Source of the DNA: JAKITW01 sp041598875
Lineage (GTDB): Bacteria > Desulfobacterota > Desulfobulbia > Desulfobulbales > BM004
Reading direction: 5' to 3'
NCBI GenBank assembly: GCA_041598875.1
Contig: JBFHXP010000002.1
Span: forward strand, 13,819-77,818
DNA: 64,000 bases
Made by a program: the position numbers and the translations under genes. The notes under the pieces are model-generated. The model saw only the letters and a list, made by a program, of their open reading frames with translations, was not told the DNA's origin and made no database searches. Positions 42,346 to 52,501 of the stretch are shown one piece after another (positions within the stretch are counted from its first letter, which is position 1; every line of letters begins with the position of its first letter).

Positions 42346-45018
42346 ATGACCGCAGAGCCAGTCTATCTCATCGACGGCAGCGCCTATATCTACCGGGCCT
42401 ATCATGCCATCGCCCCTCTCTCCAACAGCAGCGGGCTGCCGACCCATGCGGTTTTCGGTTTTACCAATATTCTGCTCCGGGTGCTGCGGGACAAATCACC
42501 CAGGTTTATTGCCGTGGCCTGGGATGCCAAGGGACCGACCTTCCGCCATGAGGCCTATGCCGACTACAAGGCCAACCGCCCGCCAATGCCCGACGACCTC
42601 ATCCCGCAGATCTCATACATTAAAAAGGTGGTCGAGGCCTACAACATCCCCTCCATGGAACAACCAGGCCTTGAGGCCGACGACCTGATCGCCTCCGCCG
42701 CCCTGGCCCTTTCCCGGGCCGGCCATCCGGTGGTTATCGTTTCCGGTGACAAAGACCTCTTCCAGTTGGTATCAGACTCCATCACCCTGTGGGAACCGAT
42801 GCGGGACATGCTCTATGACACGGATGCCGTCCATGCCAAGTACAATGTCGGCCCGCAACACCTCCTTGACCTCTTTGCCCTGATCGGCGATTCCAGCGAC
42901 AATGTGCCCGGAGTTCCGGGGGTGGGCCCCAAGACCGCGGAAAAACTGATTAACGAATTCGGTTCCCTTGAAGGCATCTTCAACAATCTTGACCAATTGG
43001 GCAAGAAAAAACTCACTGAAAATCTTGCCGCCAACCGCAATGCGGCCTTTCTCTCACGGGAGCTGATCCGGCTGAAAACAGATGCGCCGGTGCCCCGGGA
43101 ATCCTCGGCATACAGCCAGGGGGCTCCGAACACCGAACTGCTCAAATCCCTCTATACCGAACTGGAATTCACCCGGCTGCTCAAGTCCGAGGTGCCGGCG
43201 GAGCCCGTCTCCCAGGCCGGTTTTTCCCTGGTCCGGGACATTGACGAACTGAAAAGGATCACCCGCGAGCTCTCGGCAGAAAACTATCTGGTCATTGACA
43301 CCGAGACCTCCTCCCTTGACCCCCTGACCGCCAGGCTTGTCGGCGTCTCCCTCTGCGCCGGCGCCAAAGCGGCCTGGTACATACCGATCGGCCATTGCGA
43401 TGATAACAACACCCTTCTGCCCGGCCAGCTCGACGAGGCACAGGCTCTCGCCCTGCTCAAACCCCTGCTGGAAGCCCCGGATCTGCCCAAGGTCGGGCAT
43501 AACCTCAAATTTGACCTGAGCGTCTTTTTATCTAAAAATATCCAGGTCAAAGGACCACTCTGGGACACGATGATCGCCTCCTACCTCCTTGATCCATCCC
43601 GGCGCTCCCACGGCCTCGATGATCTGAGCCGCGAAAACCTCGATCTTTCCCTGACCACATTCAAGGAGGTGACCAAAGGCGATAAGCGGGAGGACAGTTT
43701 TGTCCGGGTGGCCCCTGAAGCGGCAAAAAATTACTCCTGCGAGGATGTCCACGCAACCTGCCTCCTCTGGGAACTCTTTCAGCCGAAACTGGACCGGGAA
43801 AACCTGCTTGAGCTCTTTCTCGAGCTGGAAATGCCGCTGGTGCCGATACTGACCGGGATGGAGCGGGAAGGTATTCTGATTGATCCGGAAATCCTCCAGG
43901 GCCTGTCCGCGGAGTTTGCCCGAGAACTCACTGAACTGGAAAAGGATATTTACCAGCAGGCAGGGACCACCTTTAATATCAATTCGCCGGGTCAGCTGGG
44001 AGAGATTCTTTTTGCAAAAATGGGCCTGCCCCACGGCCGCAAGACCAAGACCGGCTATTCCACTGACGCCAAGGTCCTGGAAAAACTCGGCCATGTGGAG
44101 ATTGTCCGCCTGGTCATGTCCTACCGCAATCTGGCCAAACTGCAGAATACCTATGTCGACAGGCTGGCATCACAGATCCACCCGGAAACCGGCCGGATCC
44201 ACACCTCGTTCAACCAGACGGTCACGGCCACCGGGCGGTTGAGCAGCAGCAATCCCAATCTCCAGAATATCCCGATCCGCACCGCTGAGGGGCAGCGAAT
44301 CCGCGAGGCCTTTATCGCCCGGCCCGGCCACCTCTTCCTGGCCGGCGACTATTCCCAGATCGATCTCCGGGTGCTGGCGCATTATTCCCAGGATGCGGCA
44401 CTGCTCGAGGCCTTCCGCACCGGCGGCGATATCCATGCCCGGACCGCTGCGGAAATATTCATGGTCTCACCCCTTTTAATCACCCCGGATATGCGGCGAG
44501 TGGCCAAAAGCATCAATTTCGGCATCGTCTACGGCATGAGCAGCTTTGGCCTCGCCGGCCAGTTGAATGTGAGCAGGAACTCGGCCCAGACCTTTATTGA
44601 CCGCTATTTTGCCCATTACAGCGGAGTGGAGAAATTCATGACCGATATCGTTGAAAAGGCGCGGGCGGACGGCTACGTCACCACCCTCCTGAACCGCCGC
44701 CGTTTCCTGCCGGATATCAACAGCAGCAACCGCCAGCGCCGGGAGTTTGCCGAACGCACCGCGATCAACACCCCGATTCAGGGCACTGCCGCAGATATCA
44801 TCAAGCTGGCGATGATCAAGGCGGATCAGGCCTTAAAAGAGGCCGGGCTCACCGCCCGAATGCTCCTTCAGATCCATGATGAGCTGGTATTCGAGGTGGT
44901 TGAGAACGAGGTGGATACAACCAGGGAAGTGGTTAAAACGGCGATGGAATCAGTCATGACTCTGGACGTACCGCTCTGTGTGAACCTGGAAACAGGCAGA
45001 AATCTGGCGCAGATTTGA
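42346..45018 (+). CDS. polA: DNA polymerase I
   Basis: 890 residues, full length. The 5' nuclease domain (1-290) has KDLFQLVSDSITLW and GDSSDNVPGVPGVGPKTA. The proofreading domain keeps its acidic residues: LVIDTETSSLDP (Exo I), VGHNLKFDLSVF (Exo II) and YSCEDVHAT (Exo III). The polymerase has DYSQIDLRVLAHYSQD (motif A), RRVAKSINFGIVYGMS (motif B) and QIHDELVFEV (motif C). It serves Okazaki fragment and repair synthesis. It stands alone between hemH and the Lap-like block. Confidence 0.98.
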   Translation: MTAEPVYLIDGSAYIYRAYHAIAPLSNSSGLPTHAVFGFTNILLRVLRDKSPRFIAVAWDAKGPTFRHEAYADYKANRPPMPDDLIPQISYIKKVVEAYNIPSMEQPGLEADDLIASAALALSRAGHPVVIVSGDKDLFQLVSDSITLWEPMRDMLYDTDAVHAKYNVGPQHLLDLFALIGDSSDNVPGVPGVGPKTAEKLINEFGSLEGIFNNLDQLGKKKLTENLAANRNAAFLSRELIRLKTDAPVPRESSAYSQGAPNTELLKSLYTELEFTRLLKSEVPAEPVSQAGFSLVRDIDELKRITRELSAENYLVIDTETSSLDPLTARLVGVSLCAGAKAAWYIPIGHCDDNNTLLPGQLDEAQALALLKPLLEAPDLPKVGHNLKFDLSVFLSKNIQVKGPLWDTMIASYLLDPSRRSHGLDDLSRENLDLSLTTFKEVTKGDKREDSFVRVAPEAAKNYSCEDVHATCLLWELFQPKLDRENLLELFLELEMPLVPILTGMEREGILIDPEILQGLSAEFARELTELEKDIYQQAGTTFNINSPGQLGEILFAKMGLPHGRKTKTGYSTDAKVLEKLGHVEIVRLVMSYRNLAKLQNTYVDRLASQIHPETGRIHTSFNQTVTATGRLSSSNPNLQNIPIRTAEGQRIREAFIARPGHLFLAGDYSQIDLRVLAHYSQDAALLEAFRTGGDIHARTAAEIFMVSPLLITPDMRRVAKSINFGIVYGMSSFGLAGQLNVSRNSAQTFIDRYFAHYSGVEKFMTDIVEKARADGYVTTLLNRRRFLPDINSSNRQRREFAERTAINTPIQGTAADIIKLAMIKADQALKEAGLTARMLLQIHDELVFEVVENEVDTTREVVKTAMESVMTLDVPLCVNLETGRNLAQI

Positions 45019-45098
45019 TATCGCGGGAAACACCTGCGCGAAATCAAACGCACCCTGCACCGAGAGGTCCGGTTCCGTCACCTGCGAAAAGATCTCCG

Positions 45099-45125
45099 GC
45101 CCGTCCGCTGGTGTCCCGGACGGGC
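45099..45125. terminator. Hairpin between convergent polA and sensor gene
   Basis: GCCCGTCCG (45099-45107), nine-base loop, CGGACGGGC (45117-45125). There is no T-run on either side, so intrinsic termination is uncertain. Position between two convergent gene ends favours that role. Confidence 0.5.
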
Positions 45126-45149
45126 ACACGAACCCGTTTCCAGCAAAGA

Positions 45150-47228
45150 TCAGGACAAGAGCTTCTCGCCCCCCGGCGATGAGATAAACACCTTGAGGGC
45201 GCCAACAATCGCCGGATCATACCTGGTGCTGTCTTTTGCCAGGATCTCGATGGCCTCCCTGGGAGCCAGGGCGGAGCGGTAGGAGCGCGGCCGGCTCATG
45301 GCGCAGAAACTGTTGGCCACGGCAAGGACCTTTGCCGTCACCCGAATCTGATCGCCCTTGAGACCTTGGGGATAACCGCTGCCGTCACTGTTTTCATTCA
45401 TCTGGCAGATGGTTTCCGAGACTGGAAGTTCGAACTCGATGTCCCGGAGGATATCCTCGGTATACTGCACGTGTTTCTGCATTTCCAGCTTCTCGGCATC
45501 GGTCAGCTGGCCCGGTTTTGACAGGATCGCCTGGTCGACAAAGACCTTGCCGACCTGGGAAAGATAGGCTGCCAGTTCCACCGTGGCCTGCTCCTGCCCG
45601 TCAAGGCCAAGCTCCTTGGCCACGGCCTTTGAGACAACGCTCATCATTCTGGAATGGCCGGCGAGATAGGGATCCTTCATCTCTATGGTCTTGACAAAGG
45701 CGTTGATTGTCTGCCTGATGGTGCGCTCATTTTTCTCCTGGGCCTCCACCAGATGGGTAATATCGGTAAAGACCGAAACAATACCGGTGATCTCGCCGGC
45801 AGAATCGACAAAGGGGATCTTGGTGATCATCAGGTAATGGAGTTTGGAAAGAAGATAGATCTTTTCGCTGACCGTGACCGGCTCCTTCTTCTGCCGGACC
45901 TGTTCATCGCTTACCTGAAGCCTTTTCGCGGTGTCATAGCCGAAAACGGCGCGGTCATCCGAGCCGATGATACTCTCCATCTCGCTGTCTACCGCCCGGG
46001 CAAAGGCCGGATTGACATACTGGTAATTGCCGGCATGATCCTTAAAGCCGATGTAGTCGGTAATAGTCGAATTGATGCTGTCCAGGAACTGGCGCTGGTT
46101 TTCAATCTGACCGGCAAGCTCCTTGAATGTCACGGCAATCTTTTTGTTCTCCACACCGATCAACCGCCACCAGGCAGCACCCAGAAGAAGAACCAGGGCC
46201 ACCAGGCCAAGAACCGCGATGGCCACAAAGCTCCGCCGGTATTGCCTGAGCGGCCCGTTTGCGCTCTCATAGTCGGTTTCCTGGACAACCCACCAGTCAA
46301 GCTCCGGGACCTTCTGGCCCAGGGAATAGACCATGGTATCGCCCTGCACCGACCGGCGGACCCCGTAGGCCATCCGCCCCTGGTCATTGAGCTCAATCGC
46401 CTCTATCTCCAGGAGGCCGGATGGGGCCCAGGGGACAATCTCATGAAAGACCCCGTCATCAACCTGAACCAACCGGGCGCGCTCTCCCTCCTGAAAAAGC
46501 GGGGAGACCGCGAGAAGCTCGTCCATTTTCTGGGCAACGATCTTTGACAGCATGAGTACGGCCACCGGATCCGAGGGATTGTCGGTGGCGCCATGCGGCG
46601 GCAGGATCGGCAGATAGATATCGAGCACCATCCCCTTGCTGGTCGACCGCAGGGGCGCGAAACGGATCTCGCGGGAGCTGAACACCGATTGGGCCAGATC
46701 TTTCTGCCGGGCAGAAAGGGCGATGGTGGAGCTGTCGGTGGCAATATAAGACTGGCCGTTGCGATTGATGACCCGGCCATCGAGAAAACCGGAGTACTGG
46801 ACAAACTCGCTGAGCAGGTTGGTCATCATCGGCAGCTGCTCGGCAAGGCCATCGCCCACCCCTTCCGCCATTCGCTGCGGGTACAGATGCTGGTTAACGA
46901 TGATCGAGACGTCTTCCTCGTGGAGATCGATTTCCGCGGCATAGAGGCGGAATATCTCGGACTGGATAATCCGGTCGCCCTGGGCGGCAAGACCGGCGAG
47001 CCAGGTGGAAATGACCTCCGCGCGGCTATTGGCCAGCAACTCAACCCGTTTTTCCGTGGCCTTTTCCAGTTCGCGGGTCCGGTCGGCTATGTTCAGCCTG
47101 ACCAGGAAAAATGCCGCGGCAGACAGGATGATGAGTAAAGGTATGCCCACCTGAAAGACTCTGGCCTTAAGGCCGGCAGGTGACTCAATTTCGTGGCCCA
47201 GGGCTGCTTTTATGATCTGCTTGTCCAT
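45150..47228 (-). CDS. Membrane sensor with dCACHE-like, PAS and degenerate HD-GYP domains
   Basis: 692 residues from ATG 47228, chosen because GAGGGGAAA precedes it; a TTG at 47279 would add 17 residues. A membrane helix (about 25-45), a periplasmic CACHE-like domain (46-345) and a second helix (about 350-373) are followed by a PAS domain (about 395-510) and an HD-GYP-like domain (520-692). In the latter the catalytic HD is SQ (557-558, in AAYLSQVGKV). The HHE motif is MNE (610-612), and the late AVAD Asp is Asn (639). GYP (618-620), the first His (525) and one further His (586) remain. Metal binding and c-di-GMP hydrolysis are therefore unlikely, so it is probably a receptor. It is last in the operon with ABC, HlyD and LapG-like genes. 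Confidence 0.87.
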   Translation of the reverse strand: MDKQIIKAALGHEIESPAGLKARVFQVGIPLLIILSAAAFFLVRLNIADRTRELEKATEKRVELLANSRAEVISTWLAGLAAQGDRIIQSEIFRLYAAEIDLHEEDVSIIVNQHLYPQRMAEGVGDGLAEQLPMMTNLLSEFVQYSGFLDGRVINRNGQSYIATDSSTIALSARQKDLAQSVFSSREIRFAPLRSTSKGMVLDIYLPILPPHGATDNPSDPVAVLMLSKIVAQKMDELLAVSPLFQEGERARLVQVDDGVFHEIVPWAPSGLLEIEAIELNDQGRMAYGVRRSVQGDTMVYSLGQKVPELDWWVVQETDYESANGPLRQYRRSFVAIAVLGLVALVLLLGAAWWRLIGVENKKIAVTFKELAGQIENQRQFLDSINSTITDYIGFKDHAGNYQYVNPAFARAVDSEMESIIGSDDRAVFGYDTAKRLQVSDEQVRQKKEPVTVSEKIYLLSKLHYLMITKIPFVDSAGEITGIVSVFTDITHLVEAQEKNERTIRQTINAFVKTIEMKDPYLAGHSRMMSVVSKAVAKELGLDGQEQATVELAAYLSQVGKVFVDQAILSKPGQLTDAEKLEMQKHVQYTEDILRDIEFELPVSETICQMNENSDGSGYPQGLKGDQIRVTAKVLAVANSFCAMSRPRSYRSALAPREAIEILAKDSTRYDPAIVGALKVFISSPGGEKLLS

Positions 47229-47251
47229 TTTCCCCTCGCTCTGCTCTGTCG

Positions 47252-48004
47252 TTATTTCTTCAATGGAATATGTGCCCAACGGCTCAACTCATCGAATGAA
47301 TACTGTGCAACATAATGTTTGTATCTGGTGTGCTCAAAGACGCCATCAGTCAAATTATCAAGGATATAGATAGTCTCATCGAGGTACACCGCCAGCACCG
47401 CATGGGCAATATTCCTGATGGTGTCCCGGACAATCACCACCCGCAGCTGGCCGGGGGCAAACCCCAGTTCCCTAAAGACAAAATATTTGGTGATGCTGTA
47501 ATCCTCGCAATCCCCCGAGAGTTTGAGAAACTCCTGGGGGGTCGCCCAGTAATCACCAACCCCGTAGACATCCATATCAAGCCGGTAGGGCCATTTATTC
47601 ACATAGCGGCTGACGAATTTCAACTGCTCGAACCCTTTCAGGGAACGCGCCTGGGCGATCAACTCCTGCCAGCTGGCCGCGCCGGGAGGACACCCCCCAG
47701 AGGCCGATCCGCAGCTGTTCAGGGCCCGCACCTGCTCCTTGACGCTGCCGAGTATCCGGAGCCATTGGGTCAGAACCTTGTGCGATCCCTTGAATTCAAT
47801 GGTATCAAGCAGCAGGATCCGTTTCTCCCCCGCGCCTGCATCCTGTTCACTGCCCTGACCCGGTCCGGGCATGGCAAGACCCGCCAGCAGCAATGATAAT
47901 AAAACCACCCTGACGATCACCAACCGACTCCAGCGGCTGCCATGCAAGAGAGAGTGAGCAATATGAGGCATAGAAGAAAAAGCCCTGGAATCGTTTAAGA
48001 ACAT
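47252..48004 (-). CDS. lapG: LapG-like periplasmic transglutaminase-fold Cys protease
   Basis: 250 residues. An N-terminal hydrophobic segment (about 28-44) acts as signal or anchor. The catalytic triad is visible: Cys166 in LSGDCEDYSITKY, His201 in NIAHAVLAVY and Asp216 in YILDN. A WPYRLD segment and GDYWATPQEFL are typical of the BTLCP/LapG family. In Pseudomonas LapG cleaves the N-terminus of the LapA adhesin when LapD releases it. An internal ATG at 47971 is a possible start. It lies between the HlyD and sensor genes. Confidence 0.92.
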   Translation of the reverse strand: MFLNDSRAFSSMPHIAHSLLHGSRWSRLVIVRVVLLSLLLAGLAMPGPGQGSEQDAGAGEKRILLLDTIEFKGSHKVLTQWLRILGSVKEQVRALNSCGSASGGCPPGAASWQELIAQARSLKGFEQLKFVSRYVNKWPYRLDMDVYGVGDYWATPQEFLKLSGDCEDYSITKYFVFRELGFAPGQLRVVIVRDTIRNIAHAVLAVYLDETIYILDNLTDGVFEHTRYKHYVAQYSFDELSRWAHIPLKK

Positions 48005-48085
48005 CTTAAAAAATCACCCTCATTCTTCAAAATATCCTTATTTTTGTGCCCCACGGTAGTCCCGGCAAATGGACACTGCCGGGTC

Positions 48086-49405
48086 TCATCGTTCCCTGAG
48101 GGCATTCTGCCTGGCCTTGATGATCGGTTTCAGCAGGTACTCGAGAACCGTTTTTTTCCCGGTCAGGATATCGACGCTTGCGGTCATCCCCGGAATGATG
48201 GGCAGTTTTTCCCCCCGGTAATTGATCGCATTGGTTGTGGTTCTCAGCTTGACCATGAAAAATTTTTCCCGCCGGTCATCCTCAATAGTATCGGCGCTGA
48301 TCTGCTCGACAAACCCTTCCAGGCCGCCATATATGCCATAATCATAGGCAGTGATTTTGACCATGGATTTCTGTCCCGGGTGGAGAAAAGCAATATCCGC
48401 CGGCCGGATTTTCGCCTCGATGAGCAGGGTTTCATCCAGGGGAATGATTTCCAGAATCGACTCCCCGGGCTTGACCACCCCGCCGAGGGTATTGATGTAG
48501 ATCTTCTTGACCGTGCCGCGGACCGGCGACCGGACATCCGTTCTGGTTGCCCGGTCCTGCCCGGCAACATTCGCCTCGAGAAGTGATTTCAACTCGCCCC
48601 GCTTCTTGTTCAGTTCAGCCGCTGCCGTTGATTTAAATTCGGCACGGCGCTGCGCCTGGCGGCGCTTGATCTCCTGGGCCGCCTCAACGGCGCGGGGGAT
48701 GTTCAATTCCAGGCTTTGTATCTCACCGGTAATGGAATTGATCTCGCGCTCAAGGGAGAGATACTCAACCTTGGGAAATAATTTTTTCTCCACAAGAGGG
48801 GTGGCGATGGCCACCTGCTCCCTGGCCAGTTCGAGGTTCTTTCCCAACTGATCCTTCTTGCTCTCCATCCCGCCTATCTCCTGCATCTTCTGCTGGTACT
48901 GGGAGTTGAGGATGTTCAGCTCAAGCTGCAGTTGCTCCTTGCGGGCCGCATAGATCTGTTTCTGATCCATGACGATCTGCGGGTCATGTCGGGCAATTTC
49001 GGCCGGCAGGGAGAGTTCCTGCTCGTTCACCTCCGCCTCCAGCCTGGCAATGGACGCCCGGTGCTCCATTGACTGGGAAAAAGAATCCCGATAATGGCTG
49101 GCAGCCTGTTCATTGCTCAGGCGGACAAGGATATCACCCGGCTGGACAATCTGGTTTTCCCGAACCATGACCTCCTCGAGAATACCCCCCTCAAGATGCT
49201 GGATGACCTGAACATGACGGGAGGGGATAACCTGTCCGCTGCCCCGGGTCACCTCGTCAAGAACAGCGTAATGGGCCCAGGCGACAAAACAGATAACGAG
49301 CAGGCAGACCGCAAACGAGAGGAGATAGGCCGCGGAGTTCCCGTGGCGCTGCAGGGCGCTGCTCACCTCGTCCATAAATTCCGCATCCGTTGTTTTTCTG
49401 CTCAC
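48086..49405 (-). CDS. HlyD-family type I secretion adaptor (LapC-like)
   Basis: 439 residues. One membrane helix (about 25-47) leads into a periplasmic part: biotinyl-lipoyl half VIQHLEGGILEEVMVRENQIVQPGDILVRL, a long coiled coil (about 110-270), and the second half VRSPVRGTVKKIYINTLGGVVKPGESILEIIP. The C-terminal beta-barrel ends SVDILTGKKTVLEYLLKP, the standard HlyD tail. It connects the ABC exporter to TolC. It follows the ABC gene by 71 bases. Confidence 0.94.
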   Translation of the reverse strand: MSRKTTDAEFMDEVSSALQRHGNSAAYLLSFAVCLLVICFVAWAHYAVLDEVTRGSGQVIPSRHVQVIQHLEGGILEEVMVRENQIVQPGDILVRLSNEQAASHYRDSFSQSMEHRASIARLEAEVNEQELSLPAEIARHDPQIVMDQKQIYAARKEQLQLELNILNSQYQQKMQEIGGMESKKDQLGKNLELAREQVAIATPLVEKKLFPKVEYLSLEREINSITGEIQSLELNIPRAVEAAQEIKRRQAQRRAEFKSTAAAELNKKRGELKSLLEANVAGQDRATRTDVRSPVRGTVKKIYINTLGGVVKPGESILEIIPLDETLLIEAKIRPADIAFLHPGQKSMVKITAYDYGIYGGLEGFVEQISADTIEDDRREKFFMVKLRTTTNAINYRGEKLPIIPGMTASVDILTGKKTVLEYLLKPIIKARQNALRER

Positions 49406-49476
49406 TCTGCTCTCTTCCCGAAATAGCTGGTTTTCATCCAGAACAAAAACCGTTCCGGACAGACACCCGCCTAAAA

Positions 49477-51750
49477 TTACGCCTGGCCCGGAACATGCTG
49501 CTGCCTCTGTTCTTTCAGGAACTCCAAGACCTTATCCCTGGGACCATCCACCAGAACCCGGCCCTTTTCCATCACAATCAACCGATCGACAAGCGTGAGC
49601 ATTGACTGGCGGTGCGAGACAACAACCAGGGTCTTCTGTTTGAGAACAGAGGCCAGGCGGGACTTGAAAAGCGCCTCCATCAGTGTATCCATGCTGCTGG
49701 TCGGCTCGTCGAGAAGCACAATATCAGGATCACGGACCAGGGCCCGGGCAACGGCAACCGCCTGACGCTGGCCGCCGGAAAGGTTCATGCCCCGCTCGCC
49801 GACCTGAAGCCCGAACCCGGCCGGGTGATTTCGTACAAAATCAGTGACCCCGGCAACGGTTGCTGCCCAGAGAATGGCCGCATCATCAGCAAAAGGCGCG
49901 CCAAAGGCGATATTCTCCCTGATGCTGCCATAAAAAAGATATTTGTCCTGCGATGCATAGCCGATTTTCTGCCGCAACTCGGCCACATCGAGCTGCCTGA
50001 TATCCAGACCGCCGACCATGACGCTGCCCGAGGCAGGGGTGTAGAGCCCGAGAATCAGGCGGCCCAGGGTACTTTTGCCGGATCCCATCGGCCCGATGAT
50101 CCCAACTTTTTCTCCGGCGCTGATGTGCAGGGTAACGGTATCCAGGGCCTTGAGTTCGGAACTGGGATAGGAAAAAGAGACCCGGTCAAATGTGATGCTG
50201 CTGCCGATTTTACCATGATGCACATACTCCCTGCCATCGGGCCTCTCGCTGGGGATCTCCATGACCATGTTGAGCGATTTGAGGGCCATGCGCGACTGCT
50301 GCAGCCGGGTCAGCATTGCCGCCACCGCACCCAGGGGGGCCATTGCCCGGCCGACCAGGATGGTGCAGGCGATGAGCCCGCCCATGGTCAGAACCCCTTC
50401 CTTGATCCGAAATACTCCCCAGACGATGACCGCCACACTGACCAGCTGGGTGGCAAACTGTGAAAAGGTGATGGAAAAGGTTGCCAGTGATTTTGCCTGG
50501 GCCGAAGAGCGGGCATTCATGCCCACCACGCTCTCCCACCGCCCCTGGACTCTGCTCTCGGCAGTGCTGGTCTTGATCGTTTCAAGCCCGTTGATCGCCT
50601 CGACAAGAATGGCATTTTTCTGGGCCGACTCCCTGAAACCCTTTTCTATCGCCCGCTGAAATGGAAACTGAATCAGCACGCCAACCAGAATGACAACCGG
50701 CACGGCAATGGCAGGGGCATAGGCAACCGGGCCGCCGATAAAGGAGACCAGGAGAATAAAAAGCACAAGAAAAGGGATATCCACCAGGGAAAGAAGGGTG
50801 GTGGAACTGAAGAACTCACGCAGTGATTCGAATTCGCGCAGGTTGTTGACCATGGAGCCGGTGGAATCGGGTTTATGGTCCATCTTGATTGCCATAACGT
50901 GCTGCAGGAGACGACTGGCAAGGATAACATCGGATTTTTTCCCTGCCATATCAACGAAATACCCGCGCAGCAGACGAAGGAGAAAATCAAAGACATAGGC
51001 AATGCACACCCCCACCGCCAGGACCCAGAGGGTCTCAAGGGCATTGTTGGGCACCACCCGGTCATAGACATTCATCACAAAAAGCGGCCCGGCAACACCC
51101 AGTATATTGATAACAATACTCGCGAGAAGGACATGCTTATAGAGAGGATAAAAGTGGCCGATCGTGCCCCAGAACCATCTCTTGCCCTTGAGCAGTTGCA
51201 GTTTACTGGCCCGGTCATCCAGACGGCCCCTGGCCTGGACAAAAAGCGCCTTGCCGGTATAGAGCGGCTGCAGGGTTTCCAGGGGAACGCTCTGACTGGT
51301 GTCCGGGGTCTCGGCAAAGATCACATCGGCCATGTCCGAGTGTATCCCGCCCAGAACGCAGCTGTTGCCATCCTTTAACAGAAGGATGCACGGCAGAGTC
51401 AGAGGGTTGATCCGGGCTATGGCCGGCCGCTTGAGAATTCGGGCATTCATCCCAGCCTGTTCCGCGGCCCGGACACAGAGATGGGGTGAAAAATCCTGAC
51501 CGCTGAGGGGCAGCGAGGCAAGCAGCGCGCTGATTGAAACACTCCTGCCCTTGAGCCTGAGGAGTGTCTCGAGACAGGTCAGCAGGGGAGGCCGCGGGTC
51601 GGCGCTCTGACCGGACGACGGGGCAGCAGAGAGATCGACCTGGCCGGCCCGCTGGGTTGCATTTCCCTGAGAGTCAACAGGGCGAGTCCCGTGGTCACCC
51701 TTTTCCGGGCCCATGGGTTCTGTTTCCTGAACTGAAGAGGAGGTCTGCAT
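49477..51750 (-). CDS. Type I secretion ABC exporter with C39-like domain (LapB-like)
   Basis: 757 residues. A Ser/Pro-rich N-terminus (1-50) is followed by a C39-like domain (about 55-180) that lacks the catalytic Cys in the expected position, so it should bind substrate rather than cut. Six membrane helices (about 195-480) and an ATPase domain follow, with GPMGSGKST (Walker A), LSGGQRQAVAVARAL (signature) and DIVLLDEPTSSMD (Walker B). Close to exporters of RTX adhesins. It heads the minus-strand operon toward the sensor gene. Confidence 0.93.
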   Translation of the reverse strand: MQTSSSVQETEPMGPEKGDHGTRPVDSQGNATQRAGQVDLSAAPSSGQSADPRPPLLTCLETLLRLKGRSVSISALLASLPLSGQDFSPHLCVRAAEQAGMNARILKRPAIARINPLTLPCILLLKDGNSCVLGGIHSDMADVIFAETPDTSQSVPLETLQPLYTGKALFVQARGRLDDRASKLQLLKGKRWFWGTIGHFYPLYKHVLLASIVINILGVAGPLFVMNVYDRVVPNNALETLWVLAVGVCIAYVFDFLLRLLRGYFVDMAGKKSDVILASRLLQHVMAIKMDHKPDSTGSMVNNLREFESLREFFSSTTLLSLVDIPFLVLFILLVSFIGGPVAYAPAIAVPVVILVGVLIQFPFQRAIEKGFRESAQKNAILVEAINGLETIKTSTAESRVQGRWESVVGMNARSSAQAKSLATFSITFSQFATQLVSVAVIVWGVFRIKEGVLTMGGLIACTILVGRAMAPLGAVAAMLTRLQQSRMALKSLNMVMEIPSERPDGREYVHHGKIGSSITFDRVSFSYPSSELKALDTVTLHISAGEKVGIIGPMGSGKSTLGRLILGLYTPASGSVMVGGLDIRQLDVAELRQKIGYASQDKYLFYGSIRENIAFGAPFADDAAILWAATVAGVTDFVRNHPAGFGLQVGERGMNLSGGQRQAVAVARALVRDPDIVLLDEPTSSMDTLMEALFKSRLASVLKQKTLVVVSHRQSMLTLVDRLIVMEKGRVLVDGPRDKVLEFLKEQRQQHVPGQA

Positions 51751-52097
51751 GGTTCAGTTATTCATCATAGGTGAGCATTGTTATTCTGACCTGACACCTG
51801 AAGTGATAAAACCATACCCAGCAGAGACCTGTTCTGGCAACCGATATCACGATAACCCCTAACCCTTCAGAGACCCCTGGATGGATGTTTCCGGAAAAAA
51901 GGAAAACCCGACCCCTGCCACCCCAAAAGGGGTTTCCCTGCACCACGCCGCGGAACAAGTCTTGACAGCTTTCCTGATTACCACGAAACAACAAGAACTT
52001 AAGGCACCATGGCGCCTCCGCGAACAGGGGGGGGACCCGCCAGGTTTACCCCAGGGCATGTTCACCTCTATCAGCCCACTTCCGACAATCCGGACAC

Positions 52098-52107
52098 TTT
52101 CCGGAAA
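52098..52107. promoter_or_regulatory. Palindrome TTTCCGGAAA, possible enhancer site
   Basis: A perfect 10-base palindrome about 106 bases upstream of the sigma-54 -24 element, within the usual enhancer distance. A second identical copy lies at 51888-51897. Binding by an NtrC-type activator is inferred. Confidence 0.4.
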
Positions 52108-52212
52108 TCCACTCGAAAAAAACGAAAAAAACAGGTTCCGAAGTGACCGAAAAACCCGGCTCAAAAACTGATAACACTGATATTGCTCGAAAAAAACAAA
52201 CCCGGAAAAAGT

Positions 52213-52228
52213 TGGCCCGGAAATTGCT
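52213..52228 (+). promoter_or_regulatory. Sigma-54 (-24/-12) promoter
   Basis: TGGCCCGGAAATTGCT matches the consensus TGGCACG-N4-TTGCW with one mismatch and correct GG-to-GC spacing. It points toward the PEP-CTERM-like and adhesin genes. The expected start is near 52240. Confidence 0.7.
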
Positions 52229-52471
52229 TTATTCTTATCAACCCTTCATACTCACTCGCCTGCTGCCAGGTCCCCTGAGGAGTATGTGTGCCCGCGGAGC
52301 GCAGATAAACGGTCTCACAAAAAAGCCAGATATGTATTGCACAAAAACGGAAAAAATGATAGTGATTTCTCCAGTCTCCTGATTCCAGGTGAAAATTAGT
52401 ACATGCTTACACAACAAGATCACCAAAGAGCTTCTGCCCGATCCAGAGTTTGCTGTGCAGGAGGGGTAGTG

Positions 52472-52501
52472 CACCGCTTCGAACACACCGGTGGTTTTTT
52501 T
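52472..52501 (+). terminator. Possible attenuator hairpin in leader
   Basis: CACCG (52472-52476) and CGGTG (52489-52493) with a 12-base loop, followed by GTTTTTTT. If the sigma-54 promoter is used, this lies in the leader and could attenuate it. The stem is short. Confidence 0.4.
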
